A DNA stretch of 64,000 bases from the NCBI GenBank assembly GCA_947453695.1, contig CANGHW010000018.1, forward strand, positions 1 through 64,000. Reading direction: 5' to 3'. Of this stretch, positions 1 to 8,972 are shown piece by piece (positions within the stretch are counted from its first letter, which is position 1; every line of letters starts with the position of its first letter). The stretch comes from Opitutia bacterium. Its GTDB lineage: Bacteria; Verrucomicrobiota; Verrucomicrobiia; Opitutales; Opitutaceae. The position numbers and the translations under genes were made by a program. A model generated the notes under the pieces. The model was not told the origin of the DNA. It did no database searches and saw only the letters and a list, made by a program, of their open reading frames with translations.

Positions 1-511
1 CAAGCGCATCGACCTGCTCCTCGAGGCGGCCTCGCGGGTGCGCCCGGCGGATTCGTTCAAGCTCGTGATTCTTGCCGGCGGCGACTTCGCGCCCTTTGAG
101 GAAGACGTGCGGCGCCTCGGTCTTACGGGCCGCGTGATCGTGCGGTCGAATGTGAGCGACATCGAAGACTACCTGCAGGCGGCGGACCTGGGTCTGTTTA
201 CCTCGGAGTCGGAGAGTTTTTGCCTGAGTATCTTGGAGGCGATGAACTTTGGATGTCCGAGCGTAGCGACGGCGGTCGGCGGAATTCCGGAAGTGGTGGA
301 AAACGGCAAATCCGGACTACTCGTGCCGTTCGGCGATGCCGATGGTCTGGCGCGGGCAGTCGAGTCGCTCATCGCGCATCCGACGCGACGCAAGGCGATG
401 GGCCAGGCGGCGAAACGCCGCGCGCGCACGATGTTCACCGCGGCGAAGATCGTGCCCCGCTACGAAGCGCTCTACCGCCGCGTGTGCGCGGCGCGGTGCG
501 GGTGCGAGTAA
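1..511 (+). CDS. Glycosyltransferase family 4, C-terminal part (partial)
   Basis: The frame is open from base 2, so the gene starts before the window and only its C-terminal half (about 169 residues) is seen. It carries the nucleotide-sugar-binding half of a GT-B enzyme: KRIDLLLEAA, then a VSDIEDYLQAADLGLFTSES stretch, then the E-x7-E type motif in ESFCLSILEAMNFGCPSVAT followed by GGIPEVVENGKSG. Among GT4 enzymes the pattern resembles BshA-like (bacillithiol) glucosaminyltransferases, but the acceptor cannot be read from this half. The GTG at 38 offered by the ORF track is internal. The DUF1080 lipoprotein follows 55 bases downstream on the same strand. Confidence 0.85.
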   Translation, partial: KRIDLLLEAASRVRPADSFKLVILAGGDFAPFEEDVRRLGLTGRVIVRSNVSDIEDYLQAADLGLFTSESESFCLSILEAMNFGCPSVATAVGGIPEVVENGKSGLLVPFGDADGLARAVESLIAHPTRRKAMGQAAKRRARTMFTAAKIVPRYEALYRRVCAARCGCE

Positions 512-566
512 GGTTCCTGACCGCGCGCTCGACATGGGGCGCGGGGGTTCGCAAGGCTCGGCGGCG

Positions 567-1217
567 ATGAAAACCCGTATTGCTTTCTTATTCGCGGCGG
601 CGGCCCTCTTTCTCGCCGGCTGCCAGACGACTGAAAAAACGCCCGCTTGGACCTCGATGTTCAACGGCAAGGACCTCTCCGGCTGGAAGTCCAATAACGA
701 AGTGCCCGGTGTCTTCACGGTCGCCAATGGCGAACTCAAGGTGAGCGGCGGTCGCGCCCATCTGTTCTACGGCGCCAACGGCGATGCGTCGTTCACGAGC
801 TTCGAGTTCAAGGCCAAGGTGAAGACCACCAAGGGCTCCAATTCCGGCATCTACATCCACACAGCGTTCGAGCCGAAGGGCTGGCCGTCGAAGGGCTATG
901 AGTGCCAGGTGAATTCAACCCACACCGACATCAAGAAGACCGGTGGGCTCTACGCGGTGAAAGACGTGCTCAACAATGCTCCAAGCACCGACGACGTGTG
1001 GTTCGACTACTACATCAAGGTCGACGGCAAACGCATCGTTATCCAGATCGACGGCAAGACGACGGTCGATTGGACGGAGCCGGCCGATTGGGACCCGAAG
1101 AAGTCCCTCAAGAATATGGATGGCCGCAAGCTCAGCGCCGGCACGATCGCGATTCAGGGGCACGACCCGAAGAGCATCACCTACTACAAGGATTTGTTCA
1201 TCCGCGCGCTGCCATAA
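567..1217 (+). CDS. DUF1080 (3-keto-disaccharide hydrolase-type) lipoprotein
   Basis: A 216-residue protein. The start ATG at 567 is chosen because it opens a lipoprotein signal (MKTRIAFLFAAAALFLAGC), with Cys19 as the probable lipidated residue; the longer ORF-track start only adds basic filler. The mature part shows the DUF1080 concanavalin-like fold hallmarks: W-x-SMFNGKDLSGWK near the N-terminus, then NSGIYIHTAFEPKGWPSKGYECQ and IAIQGHDP near the end. Members of this domain act on sugars, some as 3-keto-glycoside hydrolases, and are very abundant in Verrucomicrobiota and Planctomycetota. It probably sits at the outer membrane facing the periplasm or surface. The substrate is unknown. A strong terminator follows at 1267. 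Confidence 0.85.
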   Translation: MKTRIAFLFAAAALFLAGCQTTEKTPAWTSMFNGKDLSGWKSNNEVPGVFTVANGELKVSGGRAHLFYGANGDASFTSFEFKAKVKTTKGSNSGIYIHTAFEPKGWPSKGYECQVNSTHTDIKKTGGLYAVKDVLNNAPSTDDVWFDYYIKVDGKRIVIQIDGKTTVDWTEPADWDPKKSLKNMDGRKLSAGTIAIQGHDPKSITYYKDLFIRALP

Positions 1218-1266
1218 GCGCTGTTGCGGTGCGGCAGCGCGGCTGAGCGTTGAGCGCCCGAACCGG

Positions 1267-1292
1267 GGCCGGTCGAAAGACCGGCCTTTTTT
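1267..1292 (+). terminator. Rho-independent terminator after the DUF1080 gene
   Basis: A perfect 8-bp stem GGCCGGTC/GACCGGCC closes a GAAA loop and is followed by TTTTTT. It lies 50 bases past the DUF1080 stop codon and separates that gene from the convergent efflux operon. Confidence 0.9.
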
Positions 1293-1337
1293 GCGGGCTG
1301 AGCCGACGAGTGGAAGCCCTGCAGGATTCAGTCGAAC

Positions 1338-4300
1338 TCAGTGCGAGGCGGCGGCGCCGGTGGGGCCGGGGCCGGTGACTTCGATCTTCGGGGGGAGGAG
1401 CGAATACATCACGGGTGTCACGACACGGGAGAGGAGTAGCGAGCTGACGAGGCCGCCCATGATTACGATGGCGAGGGGCGAGTAGAGTCCGCTGCCTTGG
1501 AGTGCGAGGGGCAGGAGGGCGCCGAGGGCGGTGGCGGTGGTGAGCACGATGGGGAGGAAGCGCGTTTCGCCGGCGCGTTCGATGGCTTCGTGGAGCGGCA
1601 CGCCCTCCGCGCGAAGCTGGTTGGTGAAGTCCACGAGGAGGATGGAGTTCTTGATTTCCATGCCGATGAGGGCGATGAAGCCGATGGCGCCGGTGAACGA
1701 CAGGGAGTAGCCGGTGATCCAAAGGGCGGTCACGCCGCCGATGAGGCCGAGCGGGACGACCGAGGCGACGATCAAGGTGCCGCGGAAGCTGCCGAATTCG
1801 AGGACGAGAATGGCGAAGATGCCGAAGGCGGCGATGAGGAGGATCTTCCCCATGCCGCCGAAGCTTTCCTCCTGGTTTTCGACTTCGCCGGAAAACGCCC
1901 AGCGGATGCCGGGGGGCCAGTCGAGCTTGGCAATTTCCTCGCCGACCGCGGCGGTGACCTTGCCGACATTGTAGCCGGCACGCACCTGCGAGCGCACCAG
2001 CCCGGAGCGCTCACGGTTGAAGCGTTCGATGGACGGAAGCACGGAGGAAAATTCGAGGCGCGCCACCTGGTCAATGGGCACATACGCGCCGCTGGCGGCC
2101 GGCACGGAAATTTTTTGCCAGTTATCAAGCGTGGCGCGTTCGCCGCGGGGCAGGGAGATCTGGAGATTGAATTCTTCGCCGTTGGTGTCGCGGAAGCGGG
2201 CGACGTTCAAGCCGGCGAAGGCGAGACGCACGGTGCGATCAATGTTGAGGCGGCTGACGCCGAGGAGGGCGGCGGCGTCTTCGTTGACCACGACCTTGAA
2301 GTCCATGCGCAGGGCGGCGAGAGGGTTGGCGATGCCGTCGGTGCCTGGGTGGCGTTTGAGGACTTCGGTGACCTTGGCGGCCATGGCGGTCATCTGGTCG
2401 AGGTCTTCGCCGATGAGACGGATTGCGATCGGGGCATCGGCGCCCGGGCCGTTCTCAAACTCGATCAGGTCGATGCGGGCTCCGGTGATCTGGGCGAAGG
2501 CCTGCCGGAGTTTCTCGATGACGACCGGACTGGTCTTGCCATCGAATTTCTTGAGGGAAACGAGCACGGCGGCGACGTTGGATTTTTGGCGGGCGCCGTT
2601 CCAGTTGTAGTAAACCTGCGGATTGCCGCGGCCGACGTTGGCCGCGTAATTCTCGATTTCGGGAGTGACGGCGAGGATGGCTTCGACTTTGCGCGTGATG
2701 GCGTCGGTGGCGGCGAGGCTCGAGCCTTCTTCGGCTTCGATTTCGACGAGGAACTGGGGGATGCCGGCCTTCGGAAAGAGGCTGAAGCCGATTTGCTTCA
2801 CGACGAAGGGCGCGAGGGCGGTGAGTGCAACGGCGAGAACGAGGGTGAGCACACGGTGCTGCATGCAGAAATGGAGCAGCGGGCGGTAGGAAACGTGAAT
2901 GGCGCGGTCAAGAAAGCGGAGGACGGCGTTGCCGTGTTCCGGTTCGTCGCCCTTGAGCAGGCGGCTGGCGAGGAGCGGGATGATCGTCAGCGAAACAAAC
3001 ATGGACGCCAACACCGTGGAAACGACGGCGAGGGGCATCGGGAAGATGAACTGGCCGGGGCCACCGGGAAGTTTGAGCAGCGGGAAGAACGCGAAGATGA
3101 GGGCGGCGGTGGTTCCGACGACGGCGACCGCAATCTGGTTGGTGGCGGCAAGGGCGGCGGCCTCCGGGGCGTAACCCATGCGGCGGAAACGGGCGATGTT
3201 CTCGACCACGACGATGGAGTCGTCGACGAGGAGGCCGAGGGCGATGACGAAGCCGACGATGGAAAGCTGGTTGAGGCTGTGTCCCATGAGGTGCAGCGCG
3301 AGGACCCCCATGGCTAGCGAAAGCGGGATGGAGATTAGCACGAGCAGGGACGCGCGGAAACCGAGCGGGAAAACCGTCACGAGCACGAGGGCGAAGGCGA
3401 TGAGAAAATCGATTTCGAGCTGGCGGAGACGGTTGCGGATATTGTTGGTCTGGTCGAAGGCGGTTTCGATCTTCACATCGGCCGGGAGCGTGGCGCCGAT
3501 GCGGTCGACTTCGGCCATGACGCGGTCGCGAACGTCGAAGAGGTTGACGGTGCCGCTGGAGGCGACGGAGACGAAGACGGCGCGCCGGCCGTTGTAGCGG
3601 CCGAAGTATTCGTTGGCTTCGTTTTCCCAAGTGACGTCCGCGATGTCGCCGAGTCGGACGACGGCGGTGCCGGAGCCGGCGACGGGGGTGCGGCGAATCT
3701 CGTCAAGGGAGCGATAGGCGCCGCTCGTTTCGATGTTGAAGCGGCGGCCACCGACCTCGGCGGTGCCGCCCGGGATACTCGCGCTGCCGGCGTCGATGGC
3801 ACCGATGATCTGGAGGGGCGGGATGCGGAGGGCGGAGCTGCGGTCGGCGTTGAGGGTGACGCGCACCTGGCGGCTGGGCAGGGCGTGGCGCTCGGTGGTG
3901 CGGACGCCATGGACGGTTTCGATACGGCGGCGGAGGTTTTCGGCGATGTCTTCGAGGCGGGCGTTGGAGGCGTCGGCGGAGACGATGGCAAACTGCATCG
4001 TCGAGGTGTTGAGCGTGGTCTGGCGCCGGACGTCGATGCTGGCGATGCCGGGAGGAAGGGAACCACGCGTCTTGTTTACCTGGCGGAGAACGTCGTCGTA
4101 GACCTTGTCGGGATGGACACTCCAGTCGAAGTCGGCGTAGACGACGACGACACCGTCTTTGATGACGGAGCGCATCTTGAGGACATCATCGAGTTCCTTG
4201 ATGGAGTCCTCGACGGGGCGGACGACAAGACGTTCGATTTCGATTGCGCTGGCACCTGGGAAAACGACGACCACGAAGGCTCCGGGGAGATTGAGAAGCG

Positions 4301-4412
4301 GATCCTCGCGGCGGGGGATGTCGAGAAAGGAACTGAGGCCGAGGGCGACAATACAGGCGAAGATGACGAACGTGAAGCGCGTGTTCCTGAGCGAAAAGGA
4401 AGTAAGATTCAT
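1338..4412 (-). CDS. RND-family efflux pump, inner-membrane transporter
   Basis: A 1024-residue protein of the AcrB/MexB-like HAE-1 branch of the RND superfamily, which exports drugs or lipophilic compounds using the proton gradient. The start reads MNLTSFSLRNTRFTFVIFA, giving the first membrane helix, then the typical periplasmic opening IPRREDPLLNLPGAFVVVVFPGAS. The TM4 proton-relay aspartate pair is visible in GLLVDDSIVVVENI. The repeated TM blocks and length match a full pump. It is the last gene of a three-gene minus-strand operon: TolC-like gene, adaptor, pump. The gap to the adaptor is 19 bases. The large plus-strand ORF across it (1497-3317) is an antisense shadow. Confidence 0.93.
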   Translation of the reverse strand: MNLTSFSLRNTRFTFVIFACIVALGLSSFLDIPRREDPLLNLPGAFVVVVFPGASAIEIERLVVRPVEDSIKELDDVLKMRSVIKDGVVVVYADFDWSVHPDKVYDDVLRQVNKTRGSLPPGIASIDVRRQTTLNTSTMQFAIVSADASNARLEDIAENLRRRIETVHGVRTTERHALPSRQVRVTLNADRSSALRIPPLQIIGAIDAGSASIPGGTAEVGGRRFNIETSGAYRSLDEIRRTPVAGSGTAVVRLGDIADVTWENEANEYFGRYNGRRAVFVSVASSGTVNLFDVRDRVMAEVDRIGATLPADVKIETAFDQTNNIRNRLRQLEIDFLIAFALVLVTVFPLGFRASLLVLISIPLSLAMGVLALHLMGHSLNQLSIVGFVIALGLLVDDSIVVVENIARFRRMGYAPEAAALAATNQIAVAVVGTTAALIFAFFPLLKLPGGPGQFIFPMPLAVVSTVLASMFVSLTIIPLLASRLLKGDEPEHGNAVLRFLDRAIHVSYRPLLHFCMQHRVLTLVLAVALTALAPFVVKQIGFSLFPKAGIPQFLVEIEAEEGSSLAATDAITRKVEAILAVTPEIENYAANVGRGNPQVYYNWNGARQKSNVAAVLVSLKKFDGKTSPVVIEKLRQAFAQITGARIDLIEFENGPGADAPIAIRLIGEDLDQMTAMAAKVTEVLKRHPGTDGIANPLAALRMDFKVVVNEDAAALLGVSRLNIDRTVRLAFAGLNVARFRDTNGEEFNLQISLPRGERATLDNWQKISVPAASGAYVPIDQVARLEFSSVLPSIERFNRERSGLVRSQVRAGYNVGKVTAAVGEEIAKLDWPPGIRWAFSGEVENQEESFGGMGKILLIAAFGIFAILVLEFGSFRGTLIVASVVPLGLIGGVTALWITGYSLSFTGAIGFIALIGMEIKNSILLVDFTNQLRAEGVPLHEAIERAGETRFLPIVLTTATALGALLPLALQGSGLYSPLAIVIMGGLVSSLLLSRVVTPVMYSLLPPKIEVTGPGPTGAAASH

Positions 4413-4431
4413 CGGTTGGGGCGCAGGCGGC

Positions 4432-5478
4432 TCAGTTGGTTAGCTTTACCGGCGTGCCGTCGTTGAGATACTGTCCGCCAGCGATCACGACCTGTTGGGT
4501 GGCGGGGAGGGGCGTGCGGAGGTAGGCGCGCTCGCCGTCGACCAGTTCGATCTCGACCGAGATGCGTTTGGCGGTGGCGGCGCCGGACTCGATGACGAAG
4601 AGGAAGGCGTGGCCACCATTGCCATCGCGCAGGGCGGCGAGTGGCACGGCGCTGCGGGCGGGCACGGGTGCGGGCGTGATCGAGAGCGAGACGATGAGGC
4701 CGGAGCGGGCGGCCGTGGGCGGGGTGTCGAGTTGCACGTCGACCGGCACGGTGCGGGTGAGGGGATCGGCGGCGCCGGCGATGCGAATGACTTTGCCGCG
4801 GGCCTGGCCGCCGTTGCCATCCTCGAGGGTGGTGGCGGAGCCGACGCTGATGCGGGCGGCGTCGCGGGGGGCGAGACTGGCTTTGGCGATCCAGCCATCG
4901 CCCTCGCTGGCAAAGGCGACGATGGGGCGGCCGGCGGCGACGATCTCGTTGGGTTCGGCCGTGCGGCGGAGGATGAGTCCATCGGCCGGGGCGGTGATGA
5001 CGGCGTGGCGCCGGGCGAATTCGGCGGAGGAGAGCACGGCCTCGGCTTGGGCGAGGGCGGTGCGAGTATCCTGGAGGTTCTCGAGGGTGGCGACGCGTTC
5101 GGCCTGGAGTTTTTCGACGCGGGTGAGATCGCGTTTGACTTTCTCCACGGCGGCGCGGGCCTGCGTGAGCTGGGCTTCGATCGGGTCGAGCTGGAGGCGG
5201 GCGAGTTCGTGGCCGGCTTTGACGCGGTCACCGGCACGCACCGCGACGGAGGCGAGGAGACCGGACTGAGGGAACGAGAGGTCGGCCTCGGTCTGGCGCG
5301 CGAGGAGGCCGGGCACACGCACGACCGGCGTGGCGGTCGAGGACTCAACCGGGGCGACGCGGACGTTGACTACCCGGGGGGCAACAGGAGCGGCGGGCGC
5401 AGTGGGCTCGGCGCGTTTGCAGCCGGCGGCGAGCGCGAGGCTCGCGAGCGCGAGCAGAGTAAGCGAGGAGTGGCGCAT
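4432..5478 (-). CDS. RND efflux periplasmic adaptor (membrane fusion protein)
   Basis: A 348-residue adaptor with a lipoprotein signal MRHSSLTLLALASLALAAGC, so it is probably anchored to the inner membrane by Cys20. The order is typical of the family: a barrel-sandwich hybrid strand (GLLASVAVRAGDRVKAGHEL), an alpha-hairpin coiled coil of about 60 residues (QLTQARAAVEKVKRDLTRVE), the second lipoyl half (ITAPADGLILRRTAEPNEIV), then beta-barrel and membrane-proximal domains ending VVIAGGQYLNDGTPVKLTN. It bridges the pump to the TolC-like channel. It lies 49 bases after the TolC-like gene and 19 bases before the pump gene. Confidence 0.92.
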   Translation of the reverse strand: MRHSSLTLLALASLALAAGCKRAEPTAPAAPVAPRVVNVRVAPVESSTATPVVRVPGLLARQTEADLSFPQSGLLASVAVRAGDRVKAGHELARLQLDPIEAQLTQARAAVEKVKRDLTRVEKLQAERVATLENLQDTRTALAQAEAVLSSAEFARRHAVITAPADGLILRRTAEPNEIVAAGRPIVAFASEGDGWIAKASLAPRDAARISVGSATTLEDGNGGQARGKVIRIAGAADPLTRTVPVDVQLDTPPTAARSGLIVSLSITPAPVPARSAVPLAALRDGNGGHAFLFVIESGAATAKRISVEIELVDGERAYLRTPLPATQQVVIAGGQYLNDGTPVKLTN

Positions 5479-5527
5479 GGAGGGCGGAGGTCGGACGTAG
5501 CGGAGCGGAGGCGAAGAGGAGAGGAGT

Positions 5528-6925
5528 TTACTCGAGCGGGGTGGCGGCGAGGGCGCGGTCGAGCCGGGCGGCGGCGATCCAGAGCCGCATGCGGGTGATC
5601 TCGAGGTTGAGCCGCGCGGTGGTCAGGGTCTGGCGCGCATCGAGGAAGGCGAGTTGGTTGGCGAGGCCTTCCCGGTCGCGGGCGGAGACGATCTCGAAAG
5701 CGCGGGCGGCGGCGGCGGTGCGGCGGTCGGCGGCGGGGAAGGCGGCGCGGGCGGCGGCGAGTTCGCCGGTGGCGGTGCGGAGCTCGACGGCGAGTTGTTC
5801 GCGCACGGTTTCGAGGCGGAGCTCGACTTTGCGGCGCAGGGAGCGGGCGGCGTCGATCTCGTTGTTGCGTTGGCGACCATCCCAGAGATTGAACTCACCG
5901 ACGAGTGAGGCCTGGGCGTAGTTGAAGCCGTGGCCGGTGCGGTATTGCCCGCCCTGAATGCCGCCATCGGCGACGAAGGAAACGGTGGGGCGTTTGCGGG
6001 CGCGGACGGCGGCCTCGGCCTCGGAGGCTTCGTTCGCGGCGGCACGGAGAGCGGCGAGTTCCTCGCGGGACTCGGGGACGGAAATGGGGCCCACGTCGGA
6101 GGCCAGGAGGGTGGCGGTGAGCGCGGCGAGTTCGTCGGCGGTCGGGGTGTCGACCGCGGTGTCGAGCGGGCGATGCAGGAGGGCGTTAAACGTGGCGAGG
6201 GCGGCGATACGGTCGCGGGTGGCGTCGGCGAGCTGTTGTTTCACCGCGAGGTCGTCGGCCTCGGCGCGGAGAACGCGGTCTTCGGTGGCCTTGTCGGCGG
6301 AGAAGAGGGCGCGCGAGGTGCGCAGCGCCTCGGCGGTCAGCTCGGTGGCGCCGTTAAGGATCTGCTCGGCGGATTGCGCCCGCAGCGTGGTGTAGTAGGA
6401 GGTGAGAACACCTAGGCGAAGCTCGCGCCGGGCGGCGGCGTGCTGGGCGCTCGCGGATTCGACGGCGGAGCGGCGGGAGGCAGTCCAGCGCGAGAGCTCG
6501 GCGTTGAAGAGCGGGGCGCTGACGCGGAGTTTGGTCTCCTGCTCGCGTTCGCGCAGGAGCGGGATGGACAGGTTGTCGACGTGGGGGAAGCTGGCGGGTT
6601 TGCCGGCGGCGGTGAGGAGGGAATTGAGCGCGCCGTAAGCGGGATTGATGAGGTCACCGGAGGGGACGTCGATGGTGCGGCCGCCTTCGGCGCGCGAGTA
6701 GCGGGCAAGGAGGTCGACCCGGGGGAGGCGGGCGCCGGTGGTGGCGCCGAGGCGCGCACGTGCGGAGGAGACATCGAGGGCTTGCGACTGGAGGGCGAGG
6801 TTGTCGGCGAAAGCCTGGCGGACGTAACGCTCGGCGGCCGCCGGAGCGGGCAAGACTGGAGCGGCGAACGCGGCTGGCGCGCAGACGAAGAGTGATACGG
6901 CGAATAGCCGGAGGACGCGGCGCAT
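5528..6925 (-). CDS. TolC-like outer-membrane efflux protein
   Basis: A 465-residue outer-membrane channel subunit and the first gene of the efflux operon. The ATG at 6925 is preferred over the track start at 6991 because it opens a clean signal peptide (MRRVLRLFAVSLFVCAPAAFA). The mature protein shows the two-fold OEP repeat: long alpha-helical stretches rich in Ala, Arg and Leu (SARARLGATTGARLPRVDLL early, LEITRMRLWIAAARLDRAL at the end). It forms a trimeric channel with the adaptor and pump downstream. It is divergent from the cNMP/CPBP gene. The shared upstream region 6926-7049 should hold both promoters, but no clear -35/-10 pair was picked out by eye. Confidence 0.9.
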   Translation of the reverse strand: MRRVLRLFAVSLFVCAPAAFAAPVLPAPAAAERYVRQAFADNLALQSQALDVSSARARLGATTGARLPRVDLLARYSRAEGGRTIDVPSGDLINPAYGALNSLLTAAGKPASFPHVDNLSIPLLREREQETKLRVSAPLFNAELSRWTASRRSAVESASAQHAAARRELRLGVLTSYYTTLRAQSAEQILNGATELTAEALRTSRALFSADKATEDRVLRAEADDLAVKQQLADATRDRIAALATFNALLHRPLDTAVDTPTADELAALTATLLASDVGPISVPESREELAALRAAANEASEAEAAVRARKRPTVSFVADGGIQGGQYRTGHGFNYAQASLVGEFNLWDGRQRNNEIDAARSLRRKVELRLETVREQLAVELRTATGELAAARAAFPAADRRTAAAARAFEIVSARDREGLANQLAFLDARQTLTTARLNLEITRMRLWIAAARLDRALAATPLE

Positions 6926-7049
6926 GGTAGTGGGTGCGTCTAGGCGATGGGGCGTGTCAAATAATTTGTCGGCGCTTAGGGTAATTACCACGGCGGGAGC
7001 GTTAAATTATGTTGAGCGCGATGCGGCGAGATCGCTTTGTTACGGCGCT

Positions 7050-8180
7050 GTGGCTTCTCCGAAATTCGATGTGTTCCGTAGTCTGCCTGACGAGGCCGTG
7101 GAGAATTTGATCTCTGCGTTGCCTTCGCGCGCCTATGCCACGGGAGAGGTGCTGCTGCGCGAGAACCAGGCGAACAGCCGGGTATTCCTCATCGAGAGCG
7201 GTGAGCTGGACGTTTGGAAGGGTGAGCCCAAGACTCCGGGTGGAGTGAAATTAGTGACGCTGAAGCCGGGCAGTTGCTTCGGCGAGATGTCGGCGATCAA
7301 CGGGTCGGCGGCGACGGCCAACATCGTGGCGGCTTCGCCGGCGACTGTGCGGACGATGGGTTTGGACGACCTGCCGGCGGACGGTGCGGTGCAAAAACAG
7401 GTGACACTCAATCTGGCGCGGATGCTGGTGGACCGTCTCTCGAATGCGACGACTTCGCTGAAGTCGAAGCACGAGTCGGAGTTGGCGGCGATGAAGGTGG
7501 TGGCCTCGGCCTCCTCGTTCCTGACGCGCATTTTGACGGCGCTGTCGTGCTACATGTTTTCGCTGCCGCTGATCGAGGTCATCACACCGCTGGTGCCCTC
7601 GATCAACCTGATCTCCTTCTTCATCATAATGGTTTTTCTGTGGGTCGTGATCGACTTCATGAAGCGGAGTCAGATCCAGGACGAATTTTTCCACATGCAT
7701 TGGGATAACTGGCCGAAGCAGGCGTTGACCGGGGTCCTGTGGGCGGCGCCGTTCATGTTGCTGTTTCTCCTCGTGAAAGTTTGGTTGGTGCGGCGCGGCT
7801 CGGGCGAGATGCAAGTCTTCGAACCCATGCTCGAGTTTATTACCCGGCCGGGGACGACTTTCGTGTATTGGGGGGCGATCGCGGCTTCATATGCGACGCT
7901 GAGTTTCGCGCAGGAGTTCATCCGTTGTGCCGTGCAGGGCACGCTCGACATGGTGTCGATTCCGGCGACCAACAAGACGCATTGGAAGTCGATCTTGGTG
8001 TCGGACGTCGTGTTCGCCTCGATTCACATGTATCTCGGCAGCAAGTTTGCGTTCCTGGCGTTCATTGCCGGTCTGGCGTTCGGTTTTATGTTCTGGAAGG
8101 CGCGATCCTATCTGGCGGTGGCGACGGCGCACGCGCTGTTCGGCGTGTGGGCGATTTTCATTGTGGGGATTCCGCGCTGA
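7050..8180 (+). CDS. Cyclic-nucleotide-binding domain fused to a CPBP/Abi-like membrane domain
   Basis: About 376 residues from a GTG at 7050. The start is uncertain: the frame stays open to 6924 but the extra N-terminus looks non-coding, and no strong RBS is seen. Residues about 1-125 form a CRP-type cNMP-binding fold (FRSLPDEAVENLISALPSR, then LKPGSCFGEMSAINGSAATA with the phosphate-binding cassette). A short helical linker follows, then about seven membrane helices. The last helices carry traces of the CPBP (Rce1/Abi) intramembrane protease motifs: QEFIR, FASIH and AHALFG. The first glutamate of the EE pair and the final Asn are replaced, so catalysis is doubtful. It may be a nucleotide-gated membrane protein. 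Its end overlaps the convergent PlsC gene by 23 bases. Confidence 0.75.
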   Translation: MASPKFDVFRSLPDEAVENLISALPSRAYATGEVLLRENQANSRVFLIESGELDVWKGEPKTPGGVKLVTLKPGSCFGEMSAINGSAATANIVAASPATVRTMGLDDLPADGAVQKQVTLNLARMLVDRLSNATTSLKSKHESELAAMKVVASASSFLTRILTALSCYMFSLPLIEVITPLVPSINLISFFIIMVFLWVVIDFMKRSQIQDEFFHMHWDNWPKQALTGVLWAAPFMLLFLLVKVWLVRRGSGEMQVFEPMLEFITRPGTTFVYWGAIAASYATLSFAQEFIRCAVQGTLDMVSIPATNKTHWKSILVSDVVFASIHMYLGSKFAFLAFIAGLAFGFMFWKARSYLAVATAHALFGVWAIFIVGIPR

Positions 8181-8934
8181 CCGTGCGCGGCTTCTGATCT
8201 GACGGGAGGGCGGCCGCGAACTGGGCGTGCACATCGGCGACGTGGCGGTCGAGGTTTTCGACGGTCCAGTCGGTCGTGGGGATGGGCGGGAGAATGCGCA
8301 CAGAGACGGCGGCGGGGCGGGTGTAGGCGCGACCGCGGGGCCAGCAGCGGTGGGCATTGCTCACGACGATGGGCACAACCGGAAGCCGCGTCGCTAGGGC
8401 GAGATGGGCGAAGCCGCGCTTAAACGCGAGCAGGCGGCCGTCGAAGGACCGGGTGCCCTCGGGCCATATCCAGACGGAGGTGCGAAAGCGCTGCATGAGG
8501 TCGATGGTCTCACGCAGGGCGGCAGCCGCATCGCGTTTATTGGTGCGGTTAATGAGAACGTTGCCGGAGAGCGCGTAGAGTTGGCCGAGAAACGGCACGA
8601 AGGCGGTCTCGCGTTTCGCGGTGGCGAGGGTGCCGGTGGGGGCCGCCCAGATGCCAAAATAGATGTCGAGGTAGGAGGTGTGGTTGGAGATGAAAATTGC
8701 GGGCTGGGTGCGGGCGAGTTGCGCGCGGATGCCGGGTGGGAGCTTCGCGCCGGAGAGAAAAATCATGACGCGGCCGGTGAGCTGGCCGTAAACGTTGGAG
8801 GCGAGAATACGGCGGCGGCGGCTGGGGAGCAGGACGAGGAAGACCGGAAAGAAGCAGGCGGAGATGAGGCCGAGGTAGGTCCAGCAAATGACGAAGCGCA
8901 GGGGAAGGACGAAAAAATCGAGGAGGCGGGCCAT
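8158..8934 (-). CDS. 1-acyl-sn-glycerol-3-phosphate acyltransferase (PlsC family)
   Basis: A 258-residue membrane-associated acyltransferase that would convert lysophosphatidate to phosphatidate. The start ATG at 8934 (MARLLDFFVLPLRFVICW) is chosen because it begins the N-terminal membrane helix; the track start adds an Arg-rich tail. The catalytic HX4D motif is NHTSYLD, and the acceptor-binding motif III is PEGTRSFDG, with motif IV at LPVVPIVVSNA. The gene follows the DUF212 gene by 38 bases on the same strand, so they are probably co-transcribed and both concern lipids or the envelope. Its 3' end overlaps the convergent cNMP/CPBP gene. Confidence 0.9.
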   Translation of the reverse strand: MARLLDFFVLPLRFVICWTYLGLISACFFPVFLVLLPSRRRRILASNVYGQLTGRVMIFLSGAKLPPGIRAQLARTQPAIFISNHTSYLDIYFGIWAAPTGTLATAKRETAFVPFLGQLYALSGNVLINRTNKRDAAAALRETIDLMQRFRTSVWIWPEGTRSFDGRLLAFKRGFAHLALATRLPVVPIVVSNAHRCWPRGRAYTRPAAVSVRILPPIPTTDWTVENLDRHVADVHAQFAAALPSDQKPRTVSAESPQ

Positions 8935-8972
8935 GCGGTGTCGCGCGGATAGGATTGAGCGGCGCGGGGGCG

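Noticed and set aside
1497-3317. 606-residue plus-strand ORF
   Set aside because: It lies wholly antisense to the RND pump, has a Gly/Asp/Glu-rich composition typical of shadow frames in GC-rich DNA, and shows no motif.
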